A DNA stretch of 64,000 nucleotides, taken from positions 628,001 to 692,000 of the forward strand of contig JAPMXV010000034.1 in the NCBI GenBank assembly GCA_026936335.1, read 5' to 3'. Positions 9,195-19,809 of this stretch are shown piece after piece. The notes under the pieces were generated by a model that searched no databases, was not told where the DNA came from, and saw only the letters and a list, made by a program, of their open reading frames with translations. Made by a program: the position numbers and the translations under genes. The DNA is from Mantamonas sphyraenae (taxonomy: Eukaryota > CRuMs > Mantamonadidae). Numbering within the stretch: the stretch's first letter is position 1; each line of letters starts with the position of its first letter.

Positions 9195-10987
9195 AGCGAA
9201 CCGTTGACCAGGGAACAGTGGCGAGATCTGCTGAGCAATGCAAACTCTGTCGAGGCCGCCATCAAAGCCTTGGAGCTGGCTGGAACGGTATGTGCCGCAG
9301 CAACCAACCCCAGCCGCCCCAGCCACTGGAAGCGCGCTGACGCCGTGTTTTCCTTCAGCAATTGCCGCTGAAAAACTCCGGGCTGGGTGCAGAGAGGACC
9401 CAAGTGCTATGTGACGCCTTGTTGGTGAATACAACAGTCACAACGTTGGTGTTGAGCAGCAACGCCATCGGGAATGCGGGGGCTGCGTGCGTGGGAAAGG
9501 TTCTCGCCACAAACAAGTCCCTGCGTAGGCTGCATCTGGACTACAACAGGATTGGAGACGAGGGGGCGGTGGCAATTGGTGAAGGAATGGCCAACAATAG
9601 CACCGTGGAGGTGTTGATGGCCGAAAACAACCTTTTTGGAGCGGAGGGAGTTGCTGCTCTCTGCGCTGGGCTGGCTGTCCACGACAACGTGCACACACTG
9701 CATGTGCTCAACAACTCCATCCAAGACAAAGGAGCAGTGGCACTGGGAGAGTATGCAGCTCACAGCAAGTCCCTGCGTGTGTTGCATGTGCACAACGCGT
9801 CCATCACCGCAGAAGGCGCCGCAGCACTAGGTATGGCTGTGGCTCAGAGCAAGACACTGCGAGTGCTAATGATGCCCGGAAACCCGTTTGGGGACGATGG
9901 TGCCGTGGCATTGGGCCAGGCGTTGACTGAGAATCCCGTGTTGGAAGAGTTGGGTCTGACAAGATGCAATGTTGGCAACGACGGAGCGACAGCTCTGGGT
10001 GAGGCATTGAGGACAAACAAGTCCTTGACGAAACTGAACCTGTCGAACAACGAGATTGGGGAACTGGGCGGGGAGGCGCTGGGACGTGGGCTCGCAGAGA
10101 ACGCCACCTTGGAAGTGCTGTTTCTCAGCTTCAACTGCATCGGGGATGGCGGAGCAGAGGCCATCGGCAAAGCGTTGCAGGGAAACACCACGCTTCAGCT
10201 GATGCCACTGGTCAAAAATGGCATCGGAGACGCAGGCGTTCAAGCTCTGGCCGCAGGCTTGGCAAACAACACCGCACTGCTGACCCTGCTCTTGAACGAC
10301 AACAGCTTTGGAGAGGCTGGGGTGCTTGCCATCGGTGAAACATTCGCCACAAACAGATCTCTGCAGTTCGTCTCCCTCCTGGGAATCACACTGGGCGAGT
10401 CTGGAGCCCGTGCCCTGCTCAAAGGCATGCAGAACAACAAAACGTGTGTCGATGTGCTGATCGATGAAAAAGAGCTCCATTGGGGGGAGTTCCTTCGTGG
10501 TGCAGAGTGTGGGCATTGGGAGCAACTGGACGAGACGGGCGAGCTCAAGACCATCCTGGACAGGAACTGCACAAATGGCTGGGCGTTTGTCAAGGCCGCA
10601 GAAATCGGGAATATGGAAGAGATGACCAGGTTGAGGGAATGGGGTGTGAATGTGAACGTCTTTGCCGAACGAGGGACGGCCCTCGACGCAGCCGTGTTCA
10701 AGCGGAACGACGCAGCCGTGCAGACGCTCAGGGCATGGGGAGCCAAACCAAGCGCAGACACTGTGCAGCAAGTGAGAAAGGGAGGCTGGAGAAAGGTCTG
10801 GCATTGGATTGCGGGGAGCCGCCAGGCGGATCACGAGATGGAGCTCGCCTTGGTGATGAACGCGGAGGAGAGAGAGGTGATGTTTGAGGCAGGTGGGATG
10901 GAGGAGTATCAACCAACGGGGCAGTGGTGGACATTGCCGGACGAGGTCATGGAGCGAGTGATTGGCTGGATGGGACGGGTGGAGTGA
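9192..10987 (+). CDS. LRR-C: intact LRR/ankyrin-like protein
   Basis: Exons 9192-9287 and 9359-10987 (71-nt phase-0 intron), about 574 residues. The leader reads MSEPLTREQWRDLLSNANSV. LRRs run from about residue 35 to 380 with the consensus LxxLxLxxNxIGDxGAxALGxAL, the ribonuclease-inhibitor/NLRC3 class. They end with a distinctive cap (ARALLKGMQNNKTCVDV). Next come about 30 linker residues, an ankyrin-like pair (AFVKAAEIGNMEEMTRLREW and ALDAAVFKRNDAAVQTLRAW) and the conserved C-terminal module. This copy has no frameshift and serves as the family reference together with LRR-D. No enzymatic domain is present. The protein could be a pattern-recognition or regulatory scaffold, which is inference only. 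Confidence 0.85.
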
Positions 10988-11127
10988 GTGCGCGAGTGCG
11001 ACGCAAACAAACCAGGGGTGGCGGGGGTGAGTGAAACAGAGGGGGGGGAGGTTGCGGTGACATAAAGTGGACTGTCCCAGAGTGCTTGTGTGCACAGTGC
11101 CGACTGACATTCCAACACAGGCTGGGA

Positions 11128-13548
11128 ATGACCGCCGTCACACCAGAAACCATCGTAGAGATGTTGAACGACGGAACGACGGTCGAGGAGGTTGCCTCTG
11201 CGTTGGAAAGTGTCGGAGAGGTAAGCAGCGTGGTATGAAACGACCCACAGGTGGCGGTCTCGGTGCCGGAACTGACGCTTCACTCATCGGCACAGAAACT
11301 GGACCTGAAACACGCCAGATTGACCAAAAGCGCACACCAACTTCTGTGCATGGCGTTGAAACAAAACAACACGGTTGCGGTGGCAAAGCTGAGCATGTAT
11401 GATGTGGACGTGGCGTTCCGCACAGAGATACTCTCCAACGTGCTTTGCACAAACACCACGTTGAGGTCCCTGCAGCTCAGCAACACCATCGTTTCGTCTG
11501 AGGGTGTCCCCCATCTGGCCAAAGCACTGCGAGTGAATACGACTCTGCAAGAGTTGCACCTCAGCTTGGCCGATGTGCGTGACGCGGGCGCAGAGGCGCT
11601 CAGCCAAGCCCTGGCTGACAACACAGGCCTGCTCGGGATCCATCTCAGCCTAAACAGCATCCAAAACAACGGGGCAGTGGCCCTGGCCAAGCTCTTGACG
11701 GTGCACCCCACACTGAGGGTTCTTTTGCTCGCTCACAACCGCATCGGCGACGAAGGGGCACAAGCGTTGGCCAAGGCTCTCGAGAAGAACAGGTCTCTGC
11801 ACATTCTACATTTGAGCAACAATCAGATAGGCAACCACGGTGCAGTGGCCTTGGGGGATGCGTTGCTTCATTCCAGAACTCTGCAATCCCTCCACCTGAA
11901 CACAAACGACATTGGCGACGCAGGCTCCCGTGCCATCGGGCAGGCACTCGCGGAAAACACAGCGTTGCAGATTCTCGAACTTGCACTCAATCGCATCCGA
12001 AGCGAGGGGGCCGTTGCATTGGGCGATGGCTTGGCAAGGAATTGCTCGCTGACCGAATTGACGCTGGACCAGAACAAAATTGGCGACGACGGTGCACAGG
12101 CTCTTGGGCGAGCACTGGAAGACAACTGCATGCTCAAAGAGCTTCATTTGGTCGACAACGAGATCGGCTGCGCCGGCGCCGCAGCGTTGGGTCGCGGATT
12201 GGCACAGAATGCCACCCTCTGCGAGCTCAGTCTCCGCTTCAACAGCATCGGTGATGAAGGAGCTGCAGCCATGGGAACTGGTTTGGCGTCGAACCACACC
12301 TTGACGGCATTGCACCTGGACGTCAACACCATTGAGGATGACGGCGCCGCTGGGTTGGCGGCAGCTCTTGCAGTGAACGGGACCTTGCGTGTTCTTCACC
12401 TCGCTTCCAACGAGATTGGGGACGACGGCGCAGTGGCCCTGGGGGATGCTCTTGGCCAGAACCGTGCCCTGCAGGTGCTCTCCTTGTTCGGCAACGCAAT
12501 TGCGGACGATGGCATGGCGGCCATTTCACGTGGCCTCGCTCTCAACCAATCCCTGCAAATGCTCAACATGGACGACAACCAGATTGGAGCACACGGCGTG
12601 TTGGACTTGGAACACTCGCTTGCAGTCAATGTGGCGCTGCAGGCCCTCAATCTCGCAAGCAACTGCATCGGGGACACAGGCACGGCAGCCATAGCACGTG
12701 GCCTGGCACACAACATGCGCCTGCAGGTTTTGCTCTTGGAGGCCAATGAGATTGGAGACAACGGGGCCATGGAGCTGGGGGAGGCGCTGGCGACAAACAC
12801 CGTCCTCCGCGAACTCTACGTGAATCGCAACGAGATCGCGGATGCAGGTGCAGCGGCCATTGCCATCGGCCTCACCAGCAACACATCCTTGAATCTGCTC
12901 TACCTCAACCAGAACCATGTTGGCGATGGCGCAGCAGGAAAATTCGGCCAAGCGCTCGCCAACAACTCGCATCTGCTTTGCTTGCGTCTCAGAGGAAACA
13001 GCATTGGCGCAAACGGCATGCGCTCCATAGTTGAGGGCATGCAGGAGAACAGGACGTGCTGGGATCTGTCCACAGACGAGGACGACACCACGATGCGCGA
13101 CATCCTTGACACAAATCGCAAACACGCCAGCGACTTTGTGGATGCTTGCAAAGCGGGCAACGTCGCCAAAATGGCCGAGTTGAGGGCATGGGGCGTGAAT
13201 GTGGACGCAAATCCCGAACGCATGACAGCGTTGGAGGTTGCCCTGCGTGAGGGTCGCGCGGCCACTGTGGCTCTGCTGAGAGAATGGGGAGCTAGAAAAG
13301 GGTTGAACGCGGTGAAAGAGGCAAGGACAAACAGCTGGAGCATGGCCTGGCACTGGGTTGGCAGTAGCCCAGCCGTGGACGCGGCCATGGAGACGGCGCT
13401 GGTGATGAACGCGGAGGAGAGAGAGGTGATGTTTGAGGCAGGTGGGATGGAGGAATACCAACCAACGGGGCAGTGGTGGACATTGCCCGACGAGGTCATG
13501 GAGCGAGTGGTTGGCTGGATGGGGCAGGGAGACTGGCGGAATGCCTGA
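11128..13548 (+). CDS. LRR-D: longest intact LRR/ankyrin-like protein
   Basis: Exons 11128-11220 and 11296-13548 (75-nt phase-0 intron), about 781 residues. The leader MTAVTPETIVEMLNDGTTV is followed by roughly twenty 28-residue LRRs, seven or eight more than in LRR-C, so repeat number varies between paralogues. After the cap (SIVEGMQENRTCWDL) come the ankyrin-like pair (DFVDACKAGNVAKMAELRAW) and the C-terminal module, with WSMAWHWVGS and EEREVMFEAGG. The frame is open throughout. No signal peptide or TM is visible. The LRR expansion next to an almost fixed C-terminus fits recognition-domain diversification with a conserved effector or partner-binding end; that reading is inference. Confidence 0.87.
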
Positions 13549-13654
13549 GCAGCGTCCCGCGCGATGCCAACCAACCAAGCGGTGGGTGGAAGATGCGCGA
13601 TGTGAAGATGAGCAATACAGTGGGTCATGGCACTGACAATGAACGTGCACGCAG

Positions 13655-14443
13655 ATGTGCGCACAGAAGAGCATCGAGGATGTCAAGGTTGCTCTGCAGA
13701 GTGGGGAGTGCGACGTGACCGTGGACGACGTTGCACAGGTGATTGCCACGCATTCAGTACGTGAAACCATGCGTCGTGTCAGAGTGTGGACTGTACGTGC
13801 GCTGACACAAGCACCCGGGGGGGCCCGCGACACTTCTCCCATTCAGCGTTTTCGCCTGATGAAGAACGAAATCAGTCAGGAAGGCATCCAAGTGCTGTGC
13901 GAGGCCATGGCTCTCAACACAACCGTGACCAGCTTGGATCTGACTCTCAATTTCGCCGGGTACGACAGTGCCGCGTGCGTTGCGGAAGTCCTCTCAACAA
14001 ACACAACCCTTCGTGTGCTGGAACTGAGCTTTGGCAGCATTGGGGACTCAGGAGCTGTGGCACTCGGTGATGCAATGTCCAGGAATGGCTCACTGCAGGA
14101 TCTCTCTCTGTTCCGCATCGGAATTGGGAACGAGGGCCTGGTCAGGTTGTCTCGCGGCCTGGCCGTGCACAACAACGTGCGCACACTCAACCTGGCTTTC
14201 AACCGCATCGGAAACGAAGGGGCAGAGGCGCTGGCAAAGTTTGCCGCCAAGAGCCATTCGTTGTGCAAGCTTCAGCTGGAAAACAACGCGGTTGCAGAAG
14301 CTGGAGGCGTGTCGCTTGGCAAGGCGGTAGGAGAGAGCAAGACCCTGCGTGTGCTGCACCTGCTTGGAAACCCTCTCGGAGACGACGGAGCAGTGGGAAT
14401 AGGCCAGGGTTTGGGCGTAACCCGGTCGCTGGCGTACCTGGAC
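13655..14443 (+). pseudogene. LRR-E, 5' part, interrupted by a transposon
   Basis: Leader exon 13655-13738 (MCAQKSIEDVKVALQSGECD), phase-0 intron 13739-13846, then LRRs from 13847 (RFRLMKNEISQEGIQVLCEA) to 14443. The frame then runs into foreign sequence and stops at 14522-14524. The last family residues are SLAYLD, encoded partly by the 9-bp duplicated target. The paralogues continue here with L-x-R-C-x-I-G-D, and that continuation is found at 19906. A truncated LRR protein of about 260 residues could still be made from this half. Confidence 0.88.
14435..14443 (+). repeat. Target-site duplication, left copy
   Basis: TACCTGGAC, codons Tyr-Leu-Asp of the LRR frame. An identical copy lies at 19897-19905. 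Flanking bases differ on both sides, so the duplication is 9 bp. Confidence 0.85.
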
Positions 14444-14572
14444 AAACCAGCGCGCTGTGCACAGTCTCGTTGTCCAACCAGCGGTCACACAAGTCATGTT
14501 ACCGGCTGGAAACTAGGAGCGTAGTGTTCCTGTAGGCAGATCTCAACCCCATCGCCCCATCGCAACGAGCTG

Positions 14573-17500
14573 GTGGGTGCCAATTGGCCACGTGCTGAGC
14601 CCGTGTCAGCACCTGCGCACCCAACCCGCACGATCATGGAAGGCATCGCCGAGGATGAAGTGCTGGAGCTGGCCAAATCAATCCCCTCTTTGGTCAACGC
14701 CAAGTTTGACGGCGAGGACTGCATGGTGGCGACACTACTCAAACCGCCCGCACCTCTGACTATGACTCCATCGGAGGACCTCTTGAGGCGGCTCTGTTTG
14801 GACGTCACACACGCTGAGGATGAGCTCAGTGATACAGAGTCCGATGTTGCAGAGGAGGAGCTTCCAAAAGATGTTATGTCACGCGTGGAGCTGTTAGACG
14901 AAGAGGAGAGGGGACAGCTGTTGGAGTTCTCCGGGAAACGGAAAGGTAGAAGAGGCAAGGACCGGTCCAAACTGGTGCATGACCACCTGGACGAGCTGGC
15001 CCTGGACGAATGGCAGGTGTACTGGAATGGACTGCATGAAACAGTACGGGGAGACATGGAACGGGGCGCACAAGACGACAGCGCAGGGGAACCGACAGTG
15101 ACCACGGAGGGGGTTGGTGGCATGAAAACCAAACTCCTGTCCACCACTCTCCACGCCCTCAAATTGGCACGTACAGTGTATCACAGGGTTCTAGAGACCG
15201 TCGAGAACGAGCAGGCCCAGAGGGATGCCATGGCATCGGCGAGCAGCAGCAGCAGCAGCAGTGGCAATCGGGCAAAAGAGAAGGCCAAGAAGAAGGTCAA
15301 GCAGAATGCCAAAGGGAAGGACAAGAAGGAGGAAGGTGTACAGTCAGAATCGCGGAGCGACAAGGAAAAGGTGGTTGATGACCTGTTCGAGCTGATTGCA
15401 GGTGGGAAGGCGACGTACGAGGGCGTGGAGTCGGTGCTCGCAAACATCTCCGACTCTGGCGTGCGCAAGAAACTCGGTCCATGCAAGGAGTTGTTTGGGC
15501 TGCAACATACACAACACACGGGGTGGGATGTGAACAACCGTGAGGCCTCAACCCTAGTCATCGATCTGCATTTGGTGTCGTCGACCCCGATCAGGAGTCC
15601 CAATGCTTCCACAACGCTCAACTGCAGCTACAAAGTGATGAGGCAGCTGTTGTGCCTTGTACGCAGTGCGAACTACGAGCAGATCTGTTTCGTCTCGACC
15701 AGACCCTCGTTGCAGGATGCTCTCAGCGGATTGTGCCCACCGGGTGATCAGATCGCCGCGACTCGTGCTCTGTCTCGGCTTTGCGCCTTCCACGCTCTCG
15801 GTACGAGCGCAAACAGCCGGCAGAAGCGTGCCGCTGCGCTTGCAGGTTCTGCAGATGTCAGTATGGCCCAAGGAGTGTGGCTTCTGCGGAACGAGCTCTG
15901 TGAATCCGGGTCTTCCGTGCGCGAGGTGACCATCAGCGAGGCCATCCAGGAGGAGCATCTGGATGTGGTCAGCAACAACCTGAAACTTCCCAATGTCATG
16001 TACGTGTTGGGCTACAGCGGCCAACTGGCGTGGTTGTCGCCTGACGAGGTCCCGGAGTTTCCGCTGTATGTCAAAGACGATGGCATGCAGGAAGAGGAGG
16101 ACACAGCCGACAGTGGCCCGCGGGATGAGGACACAGCCGACGATGATGGCATGCAGGAAGAGGAGGACACAGCCGACAGTGACCCGCGGGAAGAGGACTC
16201 GGGCGGCGATGGCACGCGGGAAGAAGGCGGTGATGCCTCCGACGGCGACAAGGTTGGCGGAAAACACCGCGTCCAGCAGCTACAAACACACGCTACGGCC
16301 GCCAAAAACAACTTGCAGCAGGCCGTACGCCATATTCATGCGTTCAACCAGGTGGTTGCGGCAAAGCACTTGGACTGGACCAAGTTGGAGGAGGTGGAAA
16401 ATGAGCTGGAGCAGCAGCTGCAAGGGGCGATCCAGGAGGCCCAGGACGCAGAGGCAAGCACGACAACCATCGGCGGGTTGCACGAGTACACGCTGGACCA
16501 CAGGGTGCTGAAGCGGAACGCCGTGGGAGCGATCCTCTGTGGCCTCCACGCCGGAATGGTCGGTGCGGCGTTCACCAAGCGCGAAAGGACCCAAATCATT
16601 CAAACAGCGACATCAGAGTCACCGACAGACTGCTTTCGCTTGCCCTTCGTGCGTAAGAAGTTGCGGACATTGCGGAAAAACGCGGCCGTTCTTGGCGCTG
16701 CCTCCGCACGAACTGGCACGGATGCTCTGCACAGCTACACGCCTGCAGGCGTGGTGCAGGAGGCACTGGGCACGGATACCATGGACTGGGCTCTGCTCAA
16801 CAGGCTGTGCTCCTACACACAGGCTTGCGACGGCAACATCGATCTGCTGCGTGAGCCTGAATTGGTTGACGTCTGTGTAGAGCTGCCACAGAAACTTGCA
16901 GTCCACAAACGGCATACAGTGGAGCTCAAGGATGGCAAGAGGGGGGTTGTTAACGTGGGCATGCACTCTGTGCTGCCACGCAACCCGTCCGTTTTCGTTG
17001 ACGAGGATCTCAAGGAAGCGTTCCGTGTGTTGATGAGCCCACCGGCTCAAGGGGGACCGCAACTGTCGGAAGAGGCCAAGGTTATCGAGGAAATGCTGAA
17101 GTGGCTGAAATCCAGGCAGGAAGGCACCGCCGAGGGTGGAGGGGACGGGAAGGGGGGGTTGGACACCGAGATCGACGCATCTGACGAGGAGCAGTCGCAG
17201 TCGAGCAGCGTGGCAAACGCGATGGAGCAGGACACAACGCTTGACACCACGCAGCTTGGTCTGCTCAAATCCCTGCTGCAGATGATGCGCTGGAAAGAGA
17301 TCGCTGAGGTTACGAAATCTTTGGCCGCCGTTTCGTCACAATGGGCACCTGACCATGATTGTGAGGCAGCCACACAGCTGGGTGCTATCTCCCGGCTAGC
17401 GAATGACGTGAAGAAGGAGGAGATCTCGCGCGTGAACAGTCTGTTGCGCGGCGCGACACCGAACGCCGAAGCAGCTGCCGGGACCAGCGCTGCGCGCGCT

Positions 17501-19714
17501 GCAAAGCAAAAGGCTAAAGCAGCGCTGTCGATTCGTGAACAAGAGCTTTTGCCCAACGGAGCTACCCTGTCGAAGGCCTTCGCCATCGTCAGGGACAACA
17601 CGGAGGCAGCGGGCGAGCTGCGCCCACAGCCGGCCCTGTCCGCAAAGATGGTCGATACCCTGGTCAAGTTCACTGCAGCAGAAGTCAAGGCAAAGGTGAC
17701 AGCGTCTTCGGTGCCCCTTCGCTTCGGCAAGTGTGTGGCTGAGGCGCTACAGCTGCTGGGCGGCGATTCTCAAAACCCTGAGGCAATGGCTGCAGCGCGA
17801 GATCTCGCTGTGTGTGCAATCGCCAGGTTGGAATACTGGACGGTGAACGGGGTACTTAAGTCGCTGTCTAACCACGAGGTGAGCGACACGACTAATTGGA
17901 AGCTGGTGGATTGGAAGAGGAAGAAGACGCACACGACTCGTGAGTGGAGGGAGCACGTGAAGAGTATGTACACCAAGCGACACGGCGAGCACGGTGTCAC
18001 AATGCTGGAGCGCTTGGGTGAGATTCTGGAGAAAGACGGGGTGACCAACTTTTTCGACACGGACACGACCACGGAGGAAGAGGACGATGGGGAGGAGCAG
18101 GCGGAGGACACTGTGGACCACACGGTCGTTCAATACCTGCAGAACTCTGGTGTACAGTTCAACAGCGACGACAAACAACTCGTTCTCACACCAACCCATT
18201 TCAATCCGGGGGGCGGTTTGAGCGCGTTGCTGCCAACAGGCTCATTGAAGTCAGAAGCAGATGCACTGGCGCATTGGGACGTGGTCAAGACGTCTCCCTT
18301 CCTGCACAAGGAGGAGTACCTGTCCGTAGCCGAGTACGACGCGAGCTGGCACCGAAGGGTTCATGGGCTTCCAGTCGACAAGCACTCGGGGCTCACGGCG
18401 CCAGCACTCGCAGCGTTGCCAATGCTGCTCTTCATGGCTCCCCTGGTGAGCCGTATGAGCCGACAGGTGCTGGATGCGTGGTGCGGTGGATGGAGTGTGT
18501 CACCAGAAGGGAGGCTTCGCGTGGTTCTCTACAAAGCCGCGAACGCACCAGCCAAGACCAACGACCTGCAGGAGATCCTCCAGCCCACTGATGGGTTCAG
18601 GAGGGCGATCGACAATGCACGTGAGAACCTGAGCAAAGCACACGACGTGCACACCCAGCGGCAACTTGCCAAAGACTTTGTGCGCGTGCTGGTGACGGCC
18701 AAGCGGGCTGGGCTGGGCAAACAGGTCGTACAGGCGTTTGGATTCGACCTGGGGTTTGACTGGCTTGCCCGTGTGCCTGGGCGTGGCCGTACGGGAAGGA
18801 AACACCAACGGGACTTTTCGGGTATCCAGGGCAACCCGTCGCTTGTCAAGGACACGGTGTTCCTCGTGGACGACATTGGGAGACGGAAAGACACATACTG
18901 TGTGTTTGTGTGGGATGGGAACGAGCTGCTGCAACACAAGATCGGCAACCCTTCGCACTCGGACCTGCGCGCAAAGGCGCACTTGCATCGGCTCGCACGG
19001 TTGGACAAGCACAAAGACAAGCACAAGTGGAGGGCCGAGCATGAACACAGCAGAAAGGTACTACGACAAGAGGCTCAGCGCCTGGTGAGCATCACGCGGC
19101 AGGTCGCAAAGGCCTACGGAAAATCGCACTGTGTGCTGCTCGCGCAGAGCAAATTCTATGGCGGGCTATCACTGTCAAACAGGGTCAACACACTGATTGC
19201 AGAGGAGATGCCTTGGGTGGATGTGGCTGAGTGGCACACGTCCAGCGTGTGCATTTGCGGGCGGGCACTCACACGCACGGTGGAGCACACTGTGTCCAAG
19301 TGGGATCGCCAGTTGGCCTGTCTGCACTGTGGAGGGTCCCAAAACCACCACAACGCCCGCACGGCTCTGTTTGCGTACATTCAGGACAAGATTGGGCTGC
19401 CGATAATCTCGGATCGCGATGTGCGGGGATGCCAGGGAATCGTGTGGCGGATGATGTGCTTGTGGGCAACGGGGAAGGAGCCAGAGGCATTCAGCCCCAG
19501 GTGCAAGAAAGCACAGAAGAAGAAATGCGCAGAGGAGGAGCTGAAGACGTGCCTGCTGCGCGTGTTTGGAGATGCAGAGCCTAAAACGGAGGTGATCGAG
19601 GTTACGTTGCAAGAGCAAGACAAGCAGTCGGAAGAGATGGCGCAACCTACGAGGAGAAGTGCAAGGATTGCTGGGAAGCGACGAGCGGATGTACAGGGAG
19701 GGGGGAAGGAGTGA
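14573..19714 (+). CDS. Fanzor1-like (TnpB/Cas12-related) RuvC nuclease with giant N-terminal extension
   Basis: 1,713 codons, intronless; ATG 14636 is an alternative start. Conserved features lie in the last ~290 residues: a likely RuvC-I Asp (D1433 or D1434 in VFLVDDIGRRKDT), a strand and turn (CVLLAQSKFYGG), E1553 in VAEWHTSSVCICG, zinc ligands C1560/C1562 and C1583/C1586 (CLHCGG), then R1615-D1616 in SDRDVRGCQGIVW. This matches the published Fanzor pattern D-x(about 125-275)-[TS][TS]-xx-C4-x(5-50)-RD, with the first gap (about 122) at the lower edge. Fanzors are RNA-guided DNA endonucleases of eukaryotic transposons and giant viruses. Residues 1 to ~1400 have no recognised domain. They include a basic tract (KEKAKKKVKQNAKGKDKK), an acidic direct repeat (DDGMQEEEDTADS, twice, 16078-16180) and Ala/Lys-rich helices. 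The C-terminus has RRSARIAGKRR, a likely nuclear signal. Typical Fanzors are much shorter. Catalytic activity is not proven by sequence. Confidence 0.8.
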   Translation: MGANWPRAEPVSAPAHPTRTIMEGIAEDEVLELAKSIPSLVNAKFDGEDCMVATLLKPPAPLTMTPSEDLLRRLCLDVTHAEDELSDTESDVAEEELPKDVMSRVELLDEEERGQLLEFSGKRKGRRGKDRSKLVHDHLDELALDEWQVYWNGLHETVRGDMERGAQDDSAGEPTVTTEGVGGMKTKLLSTTLHALKLARTVYHRVLETVENEQAQRDAMASASSSSSSSGNRAKEKAKKKVKQNAKGKDKKEEGVQSESRSDKEKVVDDLFELIAGGKATYEGVESVLANISDSGVRKKLGPCKELFGLQHTQHTGWDVNNREASTLVIDLHLVSSTPIRSPNASTTLNCSYKVMRQLLCLVRSANYEQICFVSTRPSLQDALSGLCPPGDQIAATRALSRLCAFHALGTSANSRQKRAAALAGSADVSMAQGVWLLRNELCESGSSVREVTISEAIQEEHLDVVSNNLKLPNVMYVLGYSGQLAWLSPDEVPEFPLYVKDDGMQEEEDTADSGPRDEDTADDDGMQEEEDTADSDPREEDSGGDGTREEGGDASDGDKVGGKHRVQQLQTHATAAKNNLQQAVRHIHAFNQVVAAKHLDWTKLEEVENELEQQLQGAIQEAQDAEASTTTIGGLHEYTLDHRVLKRNAVGAILCGLHAGMVGAAFTKRERTQIIQTATSESPTDCFRLPFVRKKLRTLRKNAAVLGAASARTGTDALHSYTPAGVVQEALGTDTMDWALLNRLCSYTQACDGNIDLLREPELVDVCVELPQKLAVHKRHTVELKDGKRGVVNVGMHSVLPRNPSVFVDEDLKEAFRVLMSPPAQGGPQLSEEAKVIEEMLKWLKSRQEGTAEGGGDGKGGLDTEIDASDEEQSQSSSVANAMEQDTTLDTTQLGLLKSLLQMMRWKEIAEVTKSLAAVSSQWAPDHDCEAATQLGAISRLANDVKKEEISRVNSLLRGATPNAEAAAGTSAARAAKQKAKAALSIREQELLPNGATLSKAFAIVRDNTEAAGELRPQPALSAKMVDTLVKFTAAEVKAKVTASSVPLRFGKCVAEALQLLGGDSQNPEAMAAARDLAVCAIARLEYWTVNGVLKSLSNHEVSDTTNWKLVDWKRKKTHTTREWREHVKSMYTKRHGEHGVTMLERLGEILEKDGVTNFFDTDTTTEEEDDGEEQAEDTVDHTVVQYLQNSGVQFNSDDKQLVLTPTHFNPGGGLSALLPTGSLKSEADALAHWDVVKTSPFLHKEEYLSVAEYDASWHRRVHGLPVDKHSGLTAPALAALPMLLFMAPLVSRMSRQVLDAWCGGWSVSPEGRLRVVLYKAANAPAKTNDLQEILQPTDGFRRAIDNARENLSKAHDVHTQRQLAKDFVRVLVTAKRAGLGKQVVQAFGFDLGFDWLARVPGRGRTGRKHQRDFSGIQGNPSLVKDTVFLVDDIGRRKDTYCVFVWDGNELLQHKIGNPSHSDLRAKAHLHRLARLDKHKDKHKWRAEHEHSRKVLRQEAQRLVSITRQVAKAYGKSHCVLLAQSKFYGGLSLSNRVNTLIAEEMPWVDVAEWHTSSVCICGRALTRTVEHTVSKWDRQLACLHCGGSQNHHNARTALFAYIQDKIGLPIISDRDVRGCQGIVWRMMCLWATGKEPEAFSPRCKKAQKKKCAEEELKTCLLRVFGDAEPKTEVIEVTLQEQDKQSEEMAQPTRRSARIAGKRRADVQGGGKE

Positions 19715-19779
19715 GATTTTTGATTTCGCAGCCGGCGTGGGCAGACTTGCAGAGCACAAAACACATACACAAGAGGGGT

Positions 19780-19809
19780 CCTGCGGGGTAGTATCACCAA
19801 CTCCGCAGG
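19780..19809 (+). ncRNA. Stem-loop in the element's right-end non-coding tail (candidate guide RNA or terminator part)
   Basis: CCTGCGGGGT (19780-19789) pairs with ACTCCGCAGG (19800-19809): ten pairs including one G-U, with a 10-nt loop. It sits 65 bp after the Fanzor-like stop and about 90 bp before the element end, where TnpB and Fanzor systems usually encode the omegaRNA scaffold. The stem is directly visible; the RNA role is inference. Confidence 0.35.

Noticed and set aside
14573-19714. Bacterial contamination or a prokaryotic IS605/IS607 element
   Set aside because: The ORF is embedded in a eukaryotic gene with clean target duplications, is far larger than TnpB, and follows the Fanzor1 motif spacing, not the TnpB DRDxNA layout.
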